This document shows positions 8,703 to 18,252 of a stretch of DNA of 64,000 nucleotides, one piece after another (position 1 is the stretch's first letter; each line of letters starts with the position of its first letter). The stretch covers positions 23,125 to 87,124 of the forward strand of contig JAEUHE010000149.1 in the NCBI GenBank assembly GCA_016793885.1, written 5' to 3'. Origin of the DNA: Verrucomicrobiales bacterium (GTDB taxonomy: Bacteria; Verrucomicrobiota; Verrucomicrobiia; Limisphaerales; UBA11320). The position numbers and the translations under genes are program-made. The notes beneath the pieces were generated by a model. The model did no database searches, was not told the DNA's origin, and saw nothing but the letters and a program-made list of their open reading frames with translations.

Positions 8703-9521
8703 TCACGGCTTCGCGGCCGGAGTTGCCGGCGCGCCCGAGCTGGCAGCAGCGTTAGTTGCTCCCGCAACGATGTTCGTCAGCGACTTCTTGACCGCATCAA
8801 CCGCCTTGGCGGCATTGGTACCCAGAATAGTGGTCGGAGTCGTCAAGGATGGGGTATTGGAACGCAGGTAAGGGAACTTCTGCGCCAACTCCTCTCGCTT
8901 CATGAACGCTTCCTGCCCGGCCGTCCCGCCGCGGCTGCCTTGGGTGATCTCCTCAAAAAGCTTGTAAGCCAGCTCGGGCTTATTCTGAGCCACGTAGAGC
9001 TTGGCCATGGACAGTTTGGCATCCTCAGCCACTCCTTCGGTGGAGTAGCGCTTGGCGACTTCATCGTACTTCGCGAGAGCCTCCGTCGTCTTACCCTGAG
9101 CATCCAAGCAGGCAGCCACCCCGAAGGCGGCTTGAGAAGCGAACGGGCTGCCAGAGCTGTTGCTTAGGAACTTTTCAAATTGAGCCTGAGCCTCCGCATA
9201 TTTGCCATCGCCGAACAGCGCGCTCGCTGCTCGTAGCACGGCCTGCCGGCCAGCCACGGTGCCCGGATGATCGGCGGCCACTTTGAGGTAGCCTGCCGCC
9301 AATTCACCGGCCGGCGGATTCTCGCGAGGCCGAACCGGCTGAACATTGGTCAGAGCTTCCGCCGCTTTGGTTTCGCTGCCTTCTTGGTAGCTCACGTAGC
9401 CGTAAATCATCAAACCACCGGCAGCGACCATGCCGACACCCGTGATGATTAAGTTACGATTGGCATGAACCCAGGCCTCGAAACGAAGCATGCCATCCGA
9501 CTGACTGACTTCCGGTTGCAT
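8703..9521 (-). CDS. Membrane-anchored tetratricopeptide protein (YfgM-like)
   Basis: A 272-residue protein with one membrane segment near residues 23-45 (NLIITGVGMVAAGGLMIYGY) after a short cytoplasmic N-terminus. TPR-like helices follow from about 75 to 200 (FEKFLSNSSGSPFASQAAFGVAACL, then a KTTEALAKYDEVAKRY-type repeat). The C-terminal ~40 residues are rich in Ala, Pro and Thr and likely disordered. The layout matches the YfgM/BamD-like TPR group, which links the Sec translocon or outer-membrane assembly to periplasmic chaperones. That role is inferred from architecture only. The neighbouring ugd is probably coincidental. Confidence 0.65.
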   Translation of the reverse strand: MQPEVSQSDGMLRFEAWVHANRNLIITGVGMVAAGGLMIYGYVSYQEGSETKAAEALTNVQPVRPRENPPAGELAAGYLKVAADHPGTVAGRQAVLRAASALFGDGKYAEAQAQFEKFLSNSSGSPFASQAAFGVAACLDAQGKTTEALAKYDEVAKRYSTEGVAEDAKLSMAKLYVAQNKPELAYKLFEEITQGSRGGTAGQEAFMKREELAQKFPYLRSNTPSLTTPTTILGTNAAKAVDAVKKSLTNIVAGATNAAASSGAPATPAAKP

Positions 9522-9716
9522 AAGGGGCCAAAATGTCCGTTTCTACACCCCAAAACGCAAGCTCGAAAATGAATCAATCCCATGAAGAATCAATTCCCTT
9601 CTCTCAGACGCCCTACCCTCGATAACGTTAATCGCCAATCATGGTCCCTTCGGGGCCTCATTCTGGCCCCGATTGGCCAACGTCCTCGATTTCGTCCAAA
9701 ACCTGGGCACCCCAAC

Positions 9717-9747
9717 AAAAAGCCCGATGGAGCAAGCTCCATCGGGC
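9717..9747 (-). terminator. Rho-independent terminator of the LamG gene
   Basis: A perfect 26-bp palindrome (9722-9747, arms GCCCGATGGAG/CTCCATCGGGC) is followed on the minus strand by five T residues (9721-9717) and then TGTTG. It lies 58 nt after the stop of the minus-strand LamG gene, as expected for its terminator. Confidence 0.88.
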
Positions 9748-9804
9748 GTCAAGTCCGGACACCGAAATGCCTCTACAGCATAACGGAGCGGATTGATTGA
9801 GGAA

Positions 9805-11937
9805 TTACTGAGCCACGCGGAAGAACGCCTTGTCGCCGGAAGGCGTCACCGTGTAGGGACTGGCAGCCCCCACCACATCGGTCCACTCGCCGGTGATGGA
9901 TGATTTCGATTGGAGCTTGCCCCCAGCGAACGTGAGGGTAAGTCCACCGACGGTGCTAAAGCTGAGGCTAGGAGAAACCGAGGCCGGCTTGCTGTAGAAC
10001 CCGACATTATCAATGCCGAAGTACCAGCTACCAGTGCCAGCGTGAGCGAAGCGCAGACGCACCTTGGGTTGGTTGTCAGCCAAGGGCAGTCGATAGATTT
10101 CGACCCGCTTACTCTCCACGGAATCATCGTCCACGCGCCCGCTGATGTAGGGAGCCAAGGAGCCCCAGCGATCTTCGGTGACGCCGATAAAGCTGCCGTA
10201 GTTACCCTCACCGGTCACTCCGGTTTCGGGGTCGGAGAACTTCGCCGTATCCCCCCGAGGGCTGGACAACGTGTTGGCGGCATCCGTGAGACCGTCCTCT
10301 CCAAGGATGATATCCTTAGCGTCGATCATATACAGAACAGGCTCCCAGGTGGCACCTTCGTCGATGGAGTACTCAACGCCGCCCAACGAATCCTGGTTCT
10401 GTTCATAAATGCTATTCCAGGAGAGATACACATCGGTTTTGCCGGTCAGGTCATAGTCCGGGCTGTACAGGAGCTGGAACTGATTGCCTGAGCGATTGTC
10501 GGATTCACCGTAGCAGAGTTTCCCCTCGATCAAGGTGGTGAGGACTTTGCCGTTCACGACCTGATAAGGACGAACGCTCAGCCGCCGGGTGTCGAACACT
10601 TGAGCAAATCGCTCCTTGGTGATGACGGTAAAGTCGAGGTAGCTATCGGAGTTAGGACTGTTGAGGTCCAAAGTACCATTAGACCCGGACGTGTAGTTCT
10701 TTCGGGTCCAGCCGGCAGGAATATCTCCTTCCTCGGCACTCTCAAAGGTCTCGAGGTGGATGGCAGTGGGCAGCGTGATGTCGGTGTAGTCAGCGACCGT
10801 AAACGCGGTGCTTTGCACCTTCTTCACCACCGGGGAACCATTATCGCTGAACTCCAGACGGTAGGTGTGAGCCGAGTTGGCGGCCAGCAGCCCAGCAGGG
10901 CTGTAAGTGATCACATTTTTTCCAGCGGCTGGAACGGTGAGCACATGGGGAACCACATTGCCATCGAAGAACAGCTTAACCGATGCGGGATCCAGCGCGG
11001 TTCCAGCATTCTCGACGGTAGCACTGAAGGAGCCGTCCGGGCTAGCAGCAGTGGCACCATCCGTCGGGATCATCGAGACAATCGCCGGGGTCTTGGGATC
11101 AGGCACCGCGCTGATATTGATGCCCTCGAGAGCGGCTGAATAGATACGCCCAACCTCACTCGCAGCGAGTTCACGATGCCAAAGTCCGAAATCGTCCATC
11201 TGTCCATCAGCGATTCCAACTGAGCCGCCATCGGTGTAGGATCCGGTTCCATCCTGGCCGAGATTGATTCCCAAGCCGCTCCGAAGCGAATTCTGGACCC
11301 AGTTGCCATCGACGTCACGCGTCACAACGGGGCGTGAATCGACTTGAACACCATCGAGGTAGGTGGTGGCGTTCCCGTCGCGCTTTACGGTCACCACAAT
11401 GTGGTGCCAGGATCCACCATCAATGGTGTGAGCGCCGCCATCATAGTCCAATCGGGGATTACCACTTTCACGGTAGTTCCACTGAAATCCCCCGTTGCCT
11501 GCGGTCGCCAGCACGTAACCCACATTGCCGCCGCTGTTCCAGTTCTTGTTACCGAAAAAGGAAGGATCTCCGCTCCAGGAGTTAAACTTAACCCAGAAGG
11601 CGGCGGAAAAATCCTTGTCCACCCCAAAATCCAAGGTGCCGGATGGCTCGTCCTCGCTTGCGCCGAGCTGCAGGAAGTTGAACTGTTCCTCTCCTTCTGG
11701 CACGAGATCCGCAGTCTTGTAAGACCAAAATTTGAGCGCACCACTGCCGATGCGGCCTTCACCTTCGGTGTTCGCTTGTCCCACCAGCCGCGGGGCAAAA
11801 TCACCAACGAGGTGTCCGGTAGTGTCGTCGATGTTGCCATCGAAGTTCAGGTGGACAACTAGACCTTCCTGAAGAGTGCCAGCGAACGCTCCGCCGGCCA
11901 GGGACAGGCCCATCATGGTGGTGAGGACCCGTTTCAT
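9805..11937 (-). CDS. Secreted LamG-domain protein
   Basis: A protein of about 710 residues. I chose the ATG at 11937 because MKRVLTTMMGLSLAGGAFAG is a clean signal peptide; ATGs at 11958 and 11982 would add basic residues. A LamG/concanavalin-like fold covers about residues 25-250 (VHLNFDGNIDDTTG, then AFWVKFNSW and IDGGSWHHIVVTVKRDGNATTYLDG). An Ig-like or Big-type region follows, then a second beta-sandwich around 390-640 with YLSWNSIYEQNQDS and WYFGIDNVGFYS. The C-terminus ends in a short beta-rich module (FRVAQ). Likely a cell-surface or secreted carbohydrate-binding protein; no catalytic site is recognised. It has its own terminator at 9717-9747. Confidence 0.75.
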   Translation of the reverse strand: MKRVLTTMMGLSLAGGAFAGTLQEGLVVHLNFDGNIDDTTGHLVGDFAPRLVGQANTEGEGRIGSGALKFWSYKTADLVPEGEEQFNFLQLGASEDEPSGTLDFGVDKDFSAAFWVKFNSWSGDPSFFGNKNWNSGGNVGYVLATAGNGGFQWNYRESGNPRLDYDGGAHTIDGGSWHHIVVTVKRDGNATTYLDGVQVDSRPVVTRDVDGNWVQNSLRSGLGINLGQDGTGSYTDGGSVGIADGQMDDFGLWHRELAASEVGRIYSAALEGINISAVPDPKTPAIVSMIPTDGATAASPDGSFSATVENAGTALDPASVKLFFDGNVVPHVLTVPAAGKNVITYSPAGLLAANSAHTYRLEFSDNGSPVVKKVQSTAFTVADYTDITLPTAIHLETFESAEEGDIPAGWTRKNYTSGSNGTLDLNSPNSDSYLDFTVITKERFAQVFDTRRLSVRPYQVVNGKVLTTLIEGKLCYGESDNRSGNQFQLLYSPDYDLTGKTDVYLSWNSIYEQNQDSLGGVEYSIDEGATWEPVLYMIDAKDIILGEDGLTDAANTLSSPRGDTAKFSDPETGVTGEGNYGSFIGVTEDRWGSLAPYISGRVDDDSVESKRVEIYRLPLADNQPKVRLRFAHAGTGSWYFGIDNVGFYSKPASVSPSLSFSTVGGLTLTFAGGKLQSKSSITGEWTDVVGAASPYTVTPSGDKAFFRVAQ

Positions 11938-12360
11938 GTGAATACTTCTGTTTTTCATGACTACTGTTTTCATGCCCGCCATCGGGCTTTGGATGAGGTT
12001 AGGGTTTACTGAGGAAGGAGAATAAGCATGGGCTCGGACGAATCGTCGCTCGCAGGGGAAACCGGTCGGAGACCGGGATCGGAGCTAAAATAGTACGGCG
12101 CAACATCTTCATACATCCCATTCCTGAAAATCACGCAACCGTGGTCACCAGTCGCATCGACAAACCAGGTTCGCTGCTGAAATCCAGAACTTCGCTAATG
12201 CCTGAATATATACCAAAATCCGCAAATTGGAACAAGCTCAATCACGTGGCGACGAGGTCAAAACGACATGTCGCTCCCGCAACAATCAACGCATAGGTCT
12301 GGACAACGGGCCGGCTCGTGCTTCCATTCAATCTACAGCTTCACAAGCTGTGTCTCATTC
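11938..12360. other. Divergent intergenic region between the LamG gene and cinA
   Basis: A 423-bp gap that must carry the promoters of the LamG gene (minus) and cinA (plus). I see a short perfect hairpin at 12062-12076 (arms CCGGTC/GACCGG) and an AT-rich patch around 12203-12230 containing ATATATA, a candidate minus-strand -10 region. No gene or known riboswitch is recognised. The LamG mRNA leader could be up to about 300 nt long. Confidence 0.4.
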
Positions 12361-13623
12361 ATGTACACCGAATTGATCAACACTGGATCAGAGCTGATGC
12401 TCGGTCGCGTTCTCAACACGCACCAACAATGGATTTGCCGTCGGATGGCTGACCACGGCTACACGGTGACACGACAGGTCGCCGTCTCGGACGAAGCGCA
12501 CGCCATTCAAGGAGCAGTTCGGGAGGCCTTGGAAAGAGCTGACCTGATCCTAACCACCGGCGGCCTCGGACCGACCAGCGATGATCTGACACGTGACTTG
12601 ATCGCACAGCTGCTAGGCCGGCCACTCCGCGAGGACCCCGCAGCCCTGGCCAACATCGAGTCTTTTTTCACTTCACGCAAACGGCCCATGCCAGCCAGCA
12701 CTCGAGTGCAGGCCATGGTTCCCGAGGGCGCTCAAGTGCTACCGAACGGGCATGGCACTGCTCCCGGGCTCGCGATACCCCTGGAGCCACGGCCCGGGAG
12801 CCGTCTTCCCCGCTGGCTGATCATGCTGCCAGGTCCGCCGCGCGAGCTGCACCCGATGTTCCTGAACCAAGCCCTGCCGCTCATCCAAAAGGCCTATCCT
12901 CTCGGAGAAGAGTATGTCTGCCGGACTTTGAAGACCGCCGGGCTCGGGGAATCGTGGGTCGAGGAGAAGGTCTCTCTCCCCCTCAAACCTTGGACCGACT
13001 CGGGCATGGACCTGGGCTACTGCGCGCGCACCGGAGAGGTCGACGTGCGATTTGTCTGCCGCGGCCCGGACGCCAAGACCCGAGTCAACGGGGCAGAAAA
13101 GCTCTGTCGCGAACTGCTGGGTGGCTATGTATTCGGCGTCGATGATGAGACCTTAGAGGGAGTGCTCGTCCGGCTGCTCACCGAGCGAAAGCGGACGGTT
13201 GGACTGGCGGAATCCTGCACCGGAGGGTTTGTTTCCCATCGCCTCACCAACGTCCCCGGGGCCTCCGAAGTCTTCCGAGGGTCGATCGTGTCGTACCACA
13301 ACGAGATCAAACACTCGGCACTCGGAGTCTCCTCGGAAATCCTTCGAGAGCACGGCGCCGTCAGCGAACCCTGCGCTCGCCTCATGGCCGAGGGTGCTCG
13401 CCGCGCGCTTGGAGTGGACTATGCACTGTCGATGACGGGTATCGCCGGACCCGGTGGCGGGACGCCCGAGAAACCAGTCGGCACCGTCTTCATCGGCCTT
13501 GCTTCAGCAACGGGAACTACAGTGGTCAAGAATCTGAATCGTTTCGATCGGGAGACCTTCAAGTTCGTGACTTCCCAACAGGCCCTCAACTTATTACGTC
13601 ATACGATCCTGGGCACAGAGTAG
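12361..13623 (+). CDS. cinA: CinA-family nicotinamide-nucleotide amidohydrolase
   Basis: A 420-residue CinA protein. The N-terminal molybdopterin-binding-like domain (about 1-170) starts at MYTELINTGSELMLGRVLNT and carries TTGGLGPTSDD. The C-terminal CinA domain (about 260-415) has VGLAESCTGGF and SYHNEIKHSALGV, typical of NMN amidohydrolases (PncC). It converts nicotinamide mononucleotide to nicotinate mononucleotide in pyridine-nucleotide recycling; the N-terminal domain may act as an ADP-ribose pyrophosphatase. The start at 12361 is set by family alignment; a longer frame back to 12268 adds 31 residues with no family match. Confidence 0.93.
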   Translation: MYTELINTGSELMLGRVLNTHQQWICRRMADHGYTVTRQVAVSDEAHAIQGAVREALERADLILTTGGLGPTSDDLTRDLIAQLLGRPLREDPAALANIESFFTSRKRPMPASTRVQAMVPEGAQVLPNGHGTAPGLAIPLEPRPGSRLPRWLIMLPGPPRELHPMFLNQALPLIQKAYPLGEEYVCRTLKTAGLGESWVEEKVSLPLKPWTDSGMDLGYCARTGEVDVRFVCRGPDAKTRVNGAEKLCRELLGGYVFGVDDETLEGVLVRLLTERKRTVGLAESCTGGFVSHRLTNVPGASEVFRGSIVSYHNEIKHSALGVSSEILREHGAVSEPCARLMAEGARRALGVDYALSMTGIAGPGGGTPEKPVGTVFIGLASATGTTVVKNLNRFDRETFKFVTSQQALNLLRHTILGTE

Positions 13624-13629
13624 AGCAAC

Positions 13630-13846
13630 ACTCGTCACTCTCCTCGTGCCTGAGTTATGAGTTGGAGTGAGTGATGAGTGATGAGTTGCGGAACGGGGGA
13701 TCGTCCGGGGACGGACGACGCTACAAGGGGGAGGAGAAGCGATTACGATTACGATGGGGATGGGGACAGGCAAGCTCCCTCACGCCCCCAACTCGTCACT
13801 CGTCACTCGTCACTCGTCACTCGTCACTCGTCACTCATCACTCTCC
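13630..13846. repeat. Heptanucleotide tandem repeat with inverted partner
   Basis: At 13791-13832 the heptamer ACTCGTC occurs six times perfectly, followed by two degenerate units to 13846. A single ACTCGTCACTCTCC copy lies at 13630-13643, right after cinA. Between 13652 and 13687 the opposite strand orientation appears (GAGTGATGAGTGATGAG), so the region can fold into a long imperfect hairpin. It fills most of the 280-bp gap between cinA and proB. Heptamer short tandem repeats are known from cyanobacteria; their role is unclear. The copy number may vary between strains. Confidence 0.85.
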
Positions 13847-13903
13847 TAGCCCCCTCCAATCCGAACTTCCATTCCCCGGCACTTCTCTGCTAAACACCCG
13901 GCC

Positions 13904-14980
13904 GTGCGTTCGGAATTTCTTAAGTCAGCTCAGCGGTTGGTGGTCAAACTGGGAACCGGCGTGCTTACCGACAGCCAGAAGCAGCCCGATCTCGGACAAA
14001 TGCGCCAGCTCGTCGCCCAGCTCGCAGCTCAGCGAAAGGCTGGTCGGCAGGTGGTCCTGGTCACCTCCGGGGCCGTCGGCTCGGGCATGGGCGTGCTGGG
14101 GTTTCAAAAGCGGCCTGAGGACCTCGCCGCTCTCCAGGCGTGCGCGGCAGTGGGACAGAGCCGACTCATGTCCACCTATGAAAAGCTCTTCGCCCGCCAC
14201 AAGCTATCCGTCGCTCAGGTGCTCCTCACCCACGATGATGTGGCGGATCACGACCGCCATTTCAATGTGCGCGGAACTCTGCGCCAGCTTCTTGAACGCG
14301 GCATTGTGCCCATCATCAATGAGAACGATGCGGTCTCGACCACCGAGCTTAAGTTTGGTGACAACGACAAGCTTAGCGCCCTGGTGGCAACGCTACTGGC
14401 CGCGGATCTGCTGGTCATCCTCACCACGGTGGACGGAGTCATCGATCACTTCGGGGAGCCAGACGCCCGCCGGATTTCGAGCATCGAGAACATCACCTCT
14501 CGTGTGGAAGGTCTGGCGGGCGGAACCTCCAGCGCCACTGCGGTCGGGGGAATGAAGACCAAAATCCAAGCGGCTCGAATCGTGGTTCGCGCTGGGATTC
14601 CCCTGGTGATCGCCGCCGGTCATAAGCGACACGTGCTAAGGGATGTGCTCGCAGGCAAGGACGAAGGCACGCTGTTTCAACCCGACAACCGCCCCCTCAG
14701 CTCGCGGGAGAAGTGGATCGCCTTCTTTAACCGCCCCCAAGGAAAACTGAGGGTGGATGAAGGAGCGGTCCGGGCTCTGTCGGAGAAGCCGAGCAGCCTG
14801 CTGCTCCCCGGCATCCGACGTTGTGAAGGCGAGTTTACCAAGGGTGCCGTGGTGAGCATTTGCACCCCGAAGGGCAAGGAGTTTGCCCGAGGAATCGCAC
14901 GACAGGATTCAACCGTTCTGCGGCAGCGCAAATCCGATGACAGTGTGGCCATCCACCGGGATCACCTGGTTTTGCTCTAA
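13904..14980 (+). CDS. proB: Glutamate 5-kinase with PUA domain
   Basis: Phosphorylates L-glutamate to gamma-glutamyl phosphate, the first step of proline synthesis. The 358-residue protein has an amino-acid-kinase domain at about 8-255 (VVKLGTGVLT, VTSGAVGSGM, INENDAVST, FGDNDKLSALVA) and a PUA domain at about 275-355. The length matches the ProB family with PUA. The start is a GTG at 13904 with no Shine-Dalgarno motif; the next residues fit the family N-terminus. The partner proA is not in this window. mazG begins 20 nt downstream, so co-transcription is likely. Confidence 0.95.
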   Translation: MRSEFLKSAQRLVVKLGTGVLTDSQKQPDLGQMRQLVAQLAAQRKAGRQVVLVTSGAVGSGMGVLGFQKRPEDLAALQACAAVGQSRLMSTYEKLFARHKLSVAQVLLTHDDVADHDRHFNVRGTLRQLLERGIVPIINENDAVSTTELKFGDNDKLSALVATLLAADLLVILTTVDGVIDHFGEPDARRISSIENITSRVEGLAGGTSSATAVGGMKTKIQAARIVVRAGIPLVIAAGHKRHVLRDVLAGKDEGTLFQPDNRPLSSREKWIAFFNRPQGKLRVDEGAVRALSEKPSSLLLPGIRRCEGEFTKGAVVSICTPKGKEFARGIARQDSTVLRQRKSDDSVAIHRDHLVLL

Positions 14981-15000
14981 TCCCGCGCTGACGATTTCGC

Positions 15001-15687
15001 ATGAAACGCCCACGAGCCCCCAAGCCCGCCATCGTCGACCTTCTGGCCGTGATGGCACGACTGCGTTCCCCCACCGGTTGTCCATGGGACCAGGAGCAGG
15101 ATCACATGTCGCTGCGATTCCATGCCGTGGAGGAAGTCTACGAACTCATGGACGCGATCGAGGCGGGCGACGACGAGGAGATGATGGAAGAGTTGGGGGA
15201 CCTCCTGCTGCAGGTAGTCTTCCATGCTCAGCTGGCTCGGGAGCGGAAGGCGTTCAACTTCGAGAAACTCACTCGCAACCTGGTGGATAAGCTCATCCGC
15301 CGTCATCCGCATGTATTCGGGGACAGCAAAGCCAAGGATGTGGATGCGGTTTGGGCCCAATGGGAGAAGATTAAACGCGCAGAGAAGAAGGGAACTGCTC
15401 ATGACCGGCCCTCGGCGTTGGATGGCATCCCTCGTCACCTGCCAGCCTTGCTGCGAGCCGAGAAGGTGACCAAGAAGGCCCGCAAGGCCAAACTACTCCC
15501 GACCAAGGCGGCGGCCACCCGAATATCTCGATCGGCCCTCGCGGCCAGCCTCTTCGACCTGGCCGAAATCGCACAAGCCCGCGGCTGGTCGGCCGAGGAG
15601 CTGCTGCGAAGCGAAACCAAACGTCGTGAACGTGCCTATCGAAAAGCAGAAGTCTCCCACATCCAATCTGCATCTCACTCCCGCTAA
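15001..15687 (+). CDS. mazG: Nucleoside triphosphate pyrophosphohydrolase MazG
   Basis: A house-cleaning NTP pyrophosphohydrolase that removes non-canonical or excess nucleotides. The 228-residue protein starts in MAR-L-R-CPWD family style ([17 protein letters not shown], about 17-33). The first MazG domain carries the metal-binding [10 protein letters not shown] followed by [14 protein letters not shown] (about 44-78). The second half is shortened relative to E. coli MazG (263 residues) and ends in a degenerate tail rich in Arg and Ser. It lies 20 nt after proB and just upstream of the aminopeptidase gene. Confidence 0.93.
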   Translation: MKRPRAPKPAIVDLLAVMARLRSPTGCPWDQEQDHMSLRFHAVEEVYELMDAIEAGDDEEMMEELGDLLLQVVFHAQLARERKAFNFEKLTRNLVDKLIRRHPHVFGDSKAKDVDAVWAQWEKIKRAEKKGTAHDRPSALDGIPRHLPALLRAEKVTKKARKAKLLPTKAAATRISRSALAASLFDLAEIAQARGWSAEELLRSETKRRERAYRKAEVSHIQSASHSR

Positions 15688-15706
15688 CCTCCTGCTCACC
15701 ACTTCT

Positions 15707-16819
15707 ATGGACCAACGTTATCAAAAGCTCGCCGAACTCCTGACTCAGTATTCGCTCAAGCTCAAACGCGGTGAAGTGGTCTTCATCGACGCCACGGATA
15801 TCCCGGAGACCTTCTGCATCGAGATGGTCAGGGCCGTCCGACGCGCCGGGGCCCACCCCCTGATCGAACTGCGTCAAAGCAGAATCTCGCGCGAACTCCT
15901 GCTGGAGACGAACGAGGAACACGCCCGGCTCATCCGCGACGTGGAGATGTTTCGCATGAAAAAGGTCGACGCTTACATCGCGCTTCGCGGAAGCCAAAAC
16001 GCGAATGAGTCGTCGGACGTCCCGGGAGCCCTTTCCTCCCTGTTCTCGCGAACATTGCGGCCAGTGCTCAATTATCGGGTCAACCAAACTCGATGGGTCG
16101 TGCTCCGATGGCCAACCCCGAGCATGGCGCAGGGCGCTGGAATGAGCACAGAAGCCTTCGACAACCTCTTCTTTGACGTCTGCACCATGGACTACGGACG
16201 GATGGCCAAGGCCATGATCCCGCTCGAGCGGCGCATGAAGCGGGCGGACCAGGTCAGAATCGAGGGCCCGGGCACAGAGCTTAGTTTCAGCATCAAAGGC
16301 ATCGGCGCGAAAATGTGCCGAGGCGATCGGAATATCCCCGACGGTGAAGTCTTCAGCTGCCCGGTCAAAGACTCGGTCAACGGCTACATCCAGTTCAACA
16401 CCCCCACCATCTACGCCGGAACCCGCTTCGATAACATCCGGCTCGCGTTCCGCGATGGACGCATCGTGGAGGCCACTGGCAGCAACTCCAAGCGTCTGAA
16501 CGAGATTTTGGATACGGACCCCGGAGCACGTTATATCGGGGAGTTCTCGCTTGGGTTCAATCCTTACATCCTAAATCCCATGTGCGACATTCTCTTTGAT
16601 GAGAAGATCGCCGGGTCCTTCCATTTCACACCTGGTCAGGCTTATGAGGGTATCGCCGACAACGGCAACCGCTCGGCGGTCCATTGGGATATGGTGATGA
16701 TTCAGCGCGCAGACTGGGGCGGCGGAGAGATCTGGTTTGACGACGAATTAATCCGCAAGGACGGCCTCTTTTTGCCGAAAGATCTGCGCGGCCTGAACCC
16801 AGACCAGCTGAAGCGCTAA
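15707..16819 (+). CDS. Aminopeptidase, M29 family
   Basis: A dinuclear metallo-aminopeptidase of the AmpS/AmpT (M29) family, cytoplasmic, in peptide turnover. The 370-residue length is slightly under the usual ~410. Conserved ligand-bearing motifs are [29 protein letters not shown] and VHWDMV, matching the Glu, Glu, His, Tyr, His, Asp set of the family. The start at 15707 ([12 protein letters not shown]) fits the family; an in-frame ATG at 15626 would overlap mazG with 27 unmatched residues. It is probably in the proB-mazG transcription unit, 19 nt after mazG. Confidence 0.9.
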   Translation: MDQRYQKLAELLTQYSLKLKRGEVVFIDATDIPETFCIEMVRAVRRAGAHPLIELRQSRISRELLLETNEEHARLIRDVEMFRMKKVDAYIALRGSQNANESSDVPGALSSLFSRTLRPVLNYRVNQTRWVVLRWPTPSMAQGAGMSTEAFDNLFFDVCTMDYGRMAKAMIPLERRMKRADQVRIEGPGTELSFSIKGIGAKMCRGDRNIPDGEVFSCPVKDSVNGYIQFNTPTIYAGTRFDNIRLAFRDGRIVEATGSNSKRLNEILDTDPGARYIGEFSLGFNPYILNPMCDILFDEKIAGSFHFTPGQAYEGIADNGNRSAVHWDMVMIQRADWGGGEIWFDDELIRKDGLFLPKDLRGLNPDQLKR

Positions 16820-16875
16820 TCTCCACCTGGGGAAACGGAGCTGGCCGCTGATCTTTATCCTGAAAACGGCGGTTG

Positions 16876-17014
16876 TAACCACGGATTTCGCGGATCGCAC
16901 GGATGGGCGAAGATTTGAAGAGATCACCTCATCACTCGGAAGGAGAGTGCGATCTGTCGTTGAAGAATGTCCCAAACCCTTCCGAATCCGTGTCATCCGT
17001 TCAATCCGTGGTTA
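16876..17014. repeat. Long inverted repeat between convergent genes
   Basis: Arms of about 30 bp at 16876-16905 and 16985-17014 are imperfect reverse complements. Each arm is built from short direct units of CACGGAT/ATCCGTG, as in TAACCACGGATT. The element lies between the convergent M29 aminopeptidase and PrsW-like genes and may act as a bidirectional terminator. Repeats built on 'aaccacggatt' units are, from memory, common in intergenic regions of several environmental phyla; I could not check copy number. Confidence 0.75.
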
Positions 17015-17033
17015 GTGCATTCCCGGTTTTCGG

Positions 17034-18125
17034 TTAAATAGTTTCTTCCCCCCGAGCCCGCCCTTCGCGCAAAAGGCGGTCCAATTCCATACTGCGCGCC
17101 ATATAGAGATTCAGCGCGAAGACGCTGAACACTGCCACAAAGAGGCCGAATCCATGCCGGGAGAAGGTGTTGTAGGTACCGTGCAACACTGCTGGCAAAC
17201 CAATGGCGGTCATCCAAAGCCCCACTCGACGTTCCGGGTAGCGCAGAGCGAAACCCAGGAAGTATCCGGCGATGCCAGTCCAAACCGCGTGTAGAAAGGG
17301 AAGCGACGTCAGTCGGAGGACGTTGAGAAGGTAATAACCCTGGGCACTCTGGGTCATGTTCAGATTGAACTGCCACTGGTAGCGCACCCCCTCGAAGAGC
17401 CCAAAGCCCAGGCCAGCCATCAGTCCGTAGAAGAGCATGGTGTGCGGTGAGAGTTGATCCTTCCGCCGAAACATAATGATGAGCACCATTGCCTTGCACA
17501 ACTCTTCAGCAACTCCCACTCCGCCGACAAATCCGATCCAGGTTCGAAGCAAGGAAGGCGATTGAATCCAGGGTAGAAGGAATCCGGTAGGTGTGAGCCG
17601 ATACACCCCATAGAGAATCAGAGTGCAGCTGAGAGCACTGCCAAACAGACAGAAAGCGGCGTCTCGCAGTTTTACGTCCGGAGCCGGAAACGCGTGATAG
17701 AAAAACCCCCCCCAGAGCAGCGAGAAGTAGACTGCCATTGCCCAGTACGCCTTCTGAATCCCCGCGTCCTCGCCAAAATAGGCGAGGATTGCCAAGGGCA
17801 TGAGGCCTACCCCGGCGATCAATAGAGCCCGACGCTGTCGCAACCATCGGCCCGACCTGAGCTCATCCCATGGCACCAACAAATGAGCCGTCAAACGCCG
17901 GAGGTCTTCCTTGGGTGCGACTGAGGAGCTAGGCCCCGTGGTAAAGGCATCGAAAAAGCGCCGATCGCGGTCCAGAAGCTCCCCGAGCTTGACCCGCACT
18001 GCTCCGTCCTCGGATTCGACCGGAGTGTTAGGTCCGATCGCCCCCTTGCGGTAAAGACTGACAAGCTCGTCAACGGTCCAGGGTCCCTGGGCCGGCTGAT
18101 CAGGAATAATGGAATAGTAGCGCAC
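17034..18125 (-). CDS. PrsW-family intramembrane protease with N-terminal GYF-like domain
   Basis: A 363-residue protein. Residues 1-55 resemble the GYF_2 domain of bacterial membrane proteins (YYSIIPDQPAQGPWTVDELV, then KGAIGPNTPV). About eight membrane helices follow from residue ~100. The PrsW signature is present: GVGVAEELCKAMV with the glutamate pair, GLGFGLFEGVRY, and later His-containing helices (FLHAVWTGIAGY and LPAVLHGTYNTF). PrsW cleaves anti-sigma factors in Bacillus; no anti-sigma gene is adjacent here, so the substrate is unknown. The start is a GTG at 18125. The C-terminus is charged (ARGEETI). Confidence 0.82.
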   Translation of the reverse strand: MRYYSIIPDQPAQGPWTVDELVSLYRKGAIGPNTPVESEDGAVRVKLGELLDRDRRFFDAFTTGPSSSVAPKEDLRRLTAHLLVPWDELRSGRWLRQRRALLIAGVGLMPLAILAYFGEDAGIQKAYWAMAVYFSLLWGGFFYHAFPAPDVKLRDAAFCLFGSALSCTLILYGVYRLTPTGFLLPWIQSPSLLRTWIGFVGGVGVAEELCKAMVLIIMFRRKDQLSPHTMLFYGLMAGLGFGLFEGVRYQWQFNLNMTQSAQGYYLLNVLRLTSLPFLHAVWTGIAGYFLGFALRYPERRVGLWMTAIGLPAVLHGTYNTFSRHGFGLFVAVFSVFALNLYMARSMELDRLLREGRARGEETI

Positions 18126-18252
18126 GAGAGGACCCCACTTTTAAGACAACGTAGCTCGCTGTCAACGGCCTGGGAGATCCCGCATCAACATCCTTGACGT
18201 TCCCTCAACGGATCGTTGAACTGGATCCCAACAGCTCTCATCCAAAAGTCAC

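Noticed and set aside
10600..11139. Antisense frame inside the LamG gene
   Set aside because: GC-rich codon bias opens the opposite strand; the product shows no domain and the minus-strand LamG protein is well supported.
13791..13846. CRISPR-like repeat array
   Set aside because: The units are 7 bp, directly joined with no spacers, and there are no cas genes in the window.
13671..14555. Long plus-strand frame across the repeat tract and proB
   Set aside because: The translation is low-complexity (HSSLVTRHSS-type) and then reads proB in the wrong frame.
17021..17040. Possible shared element GGTTTTCGGTTAAA seen again near 39770
   Set aside because: Only 14 bases are shared, without structure or common context; likely chance.
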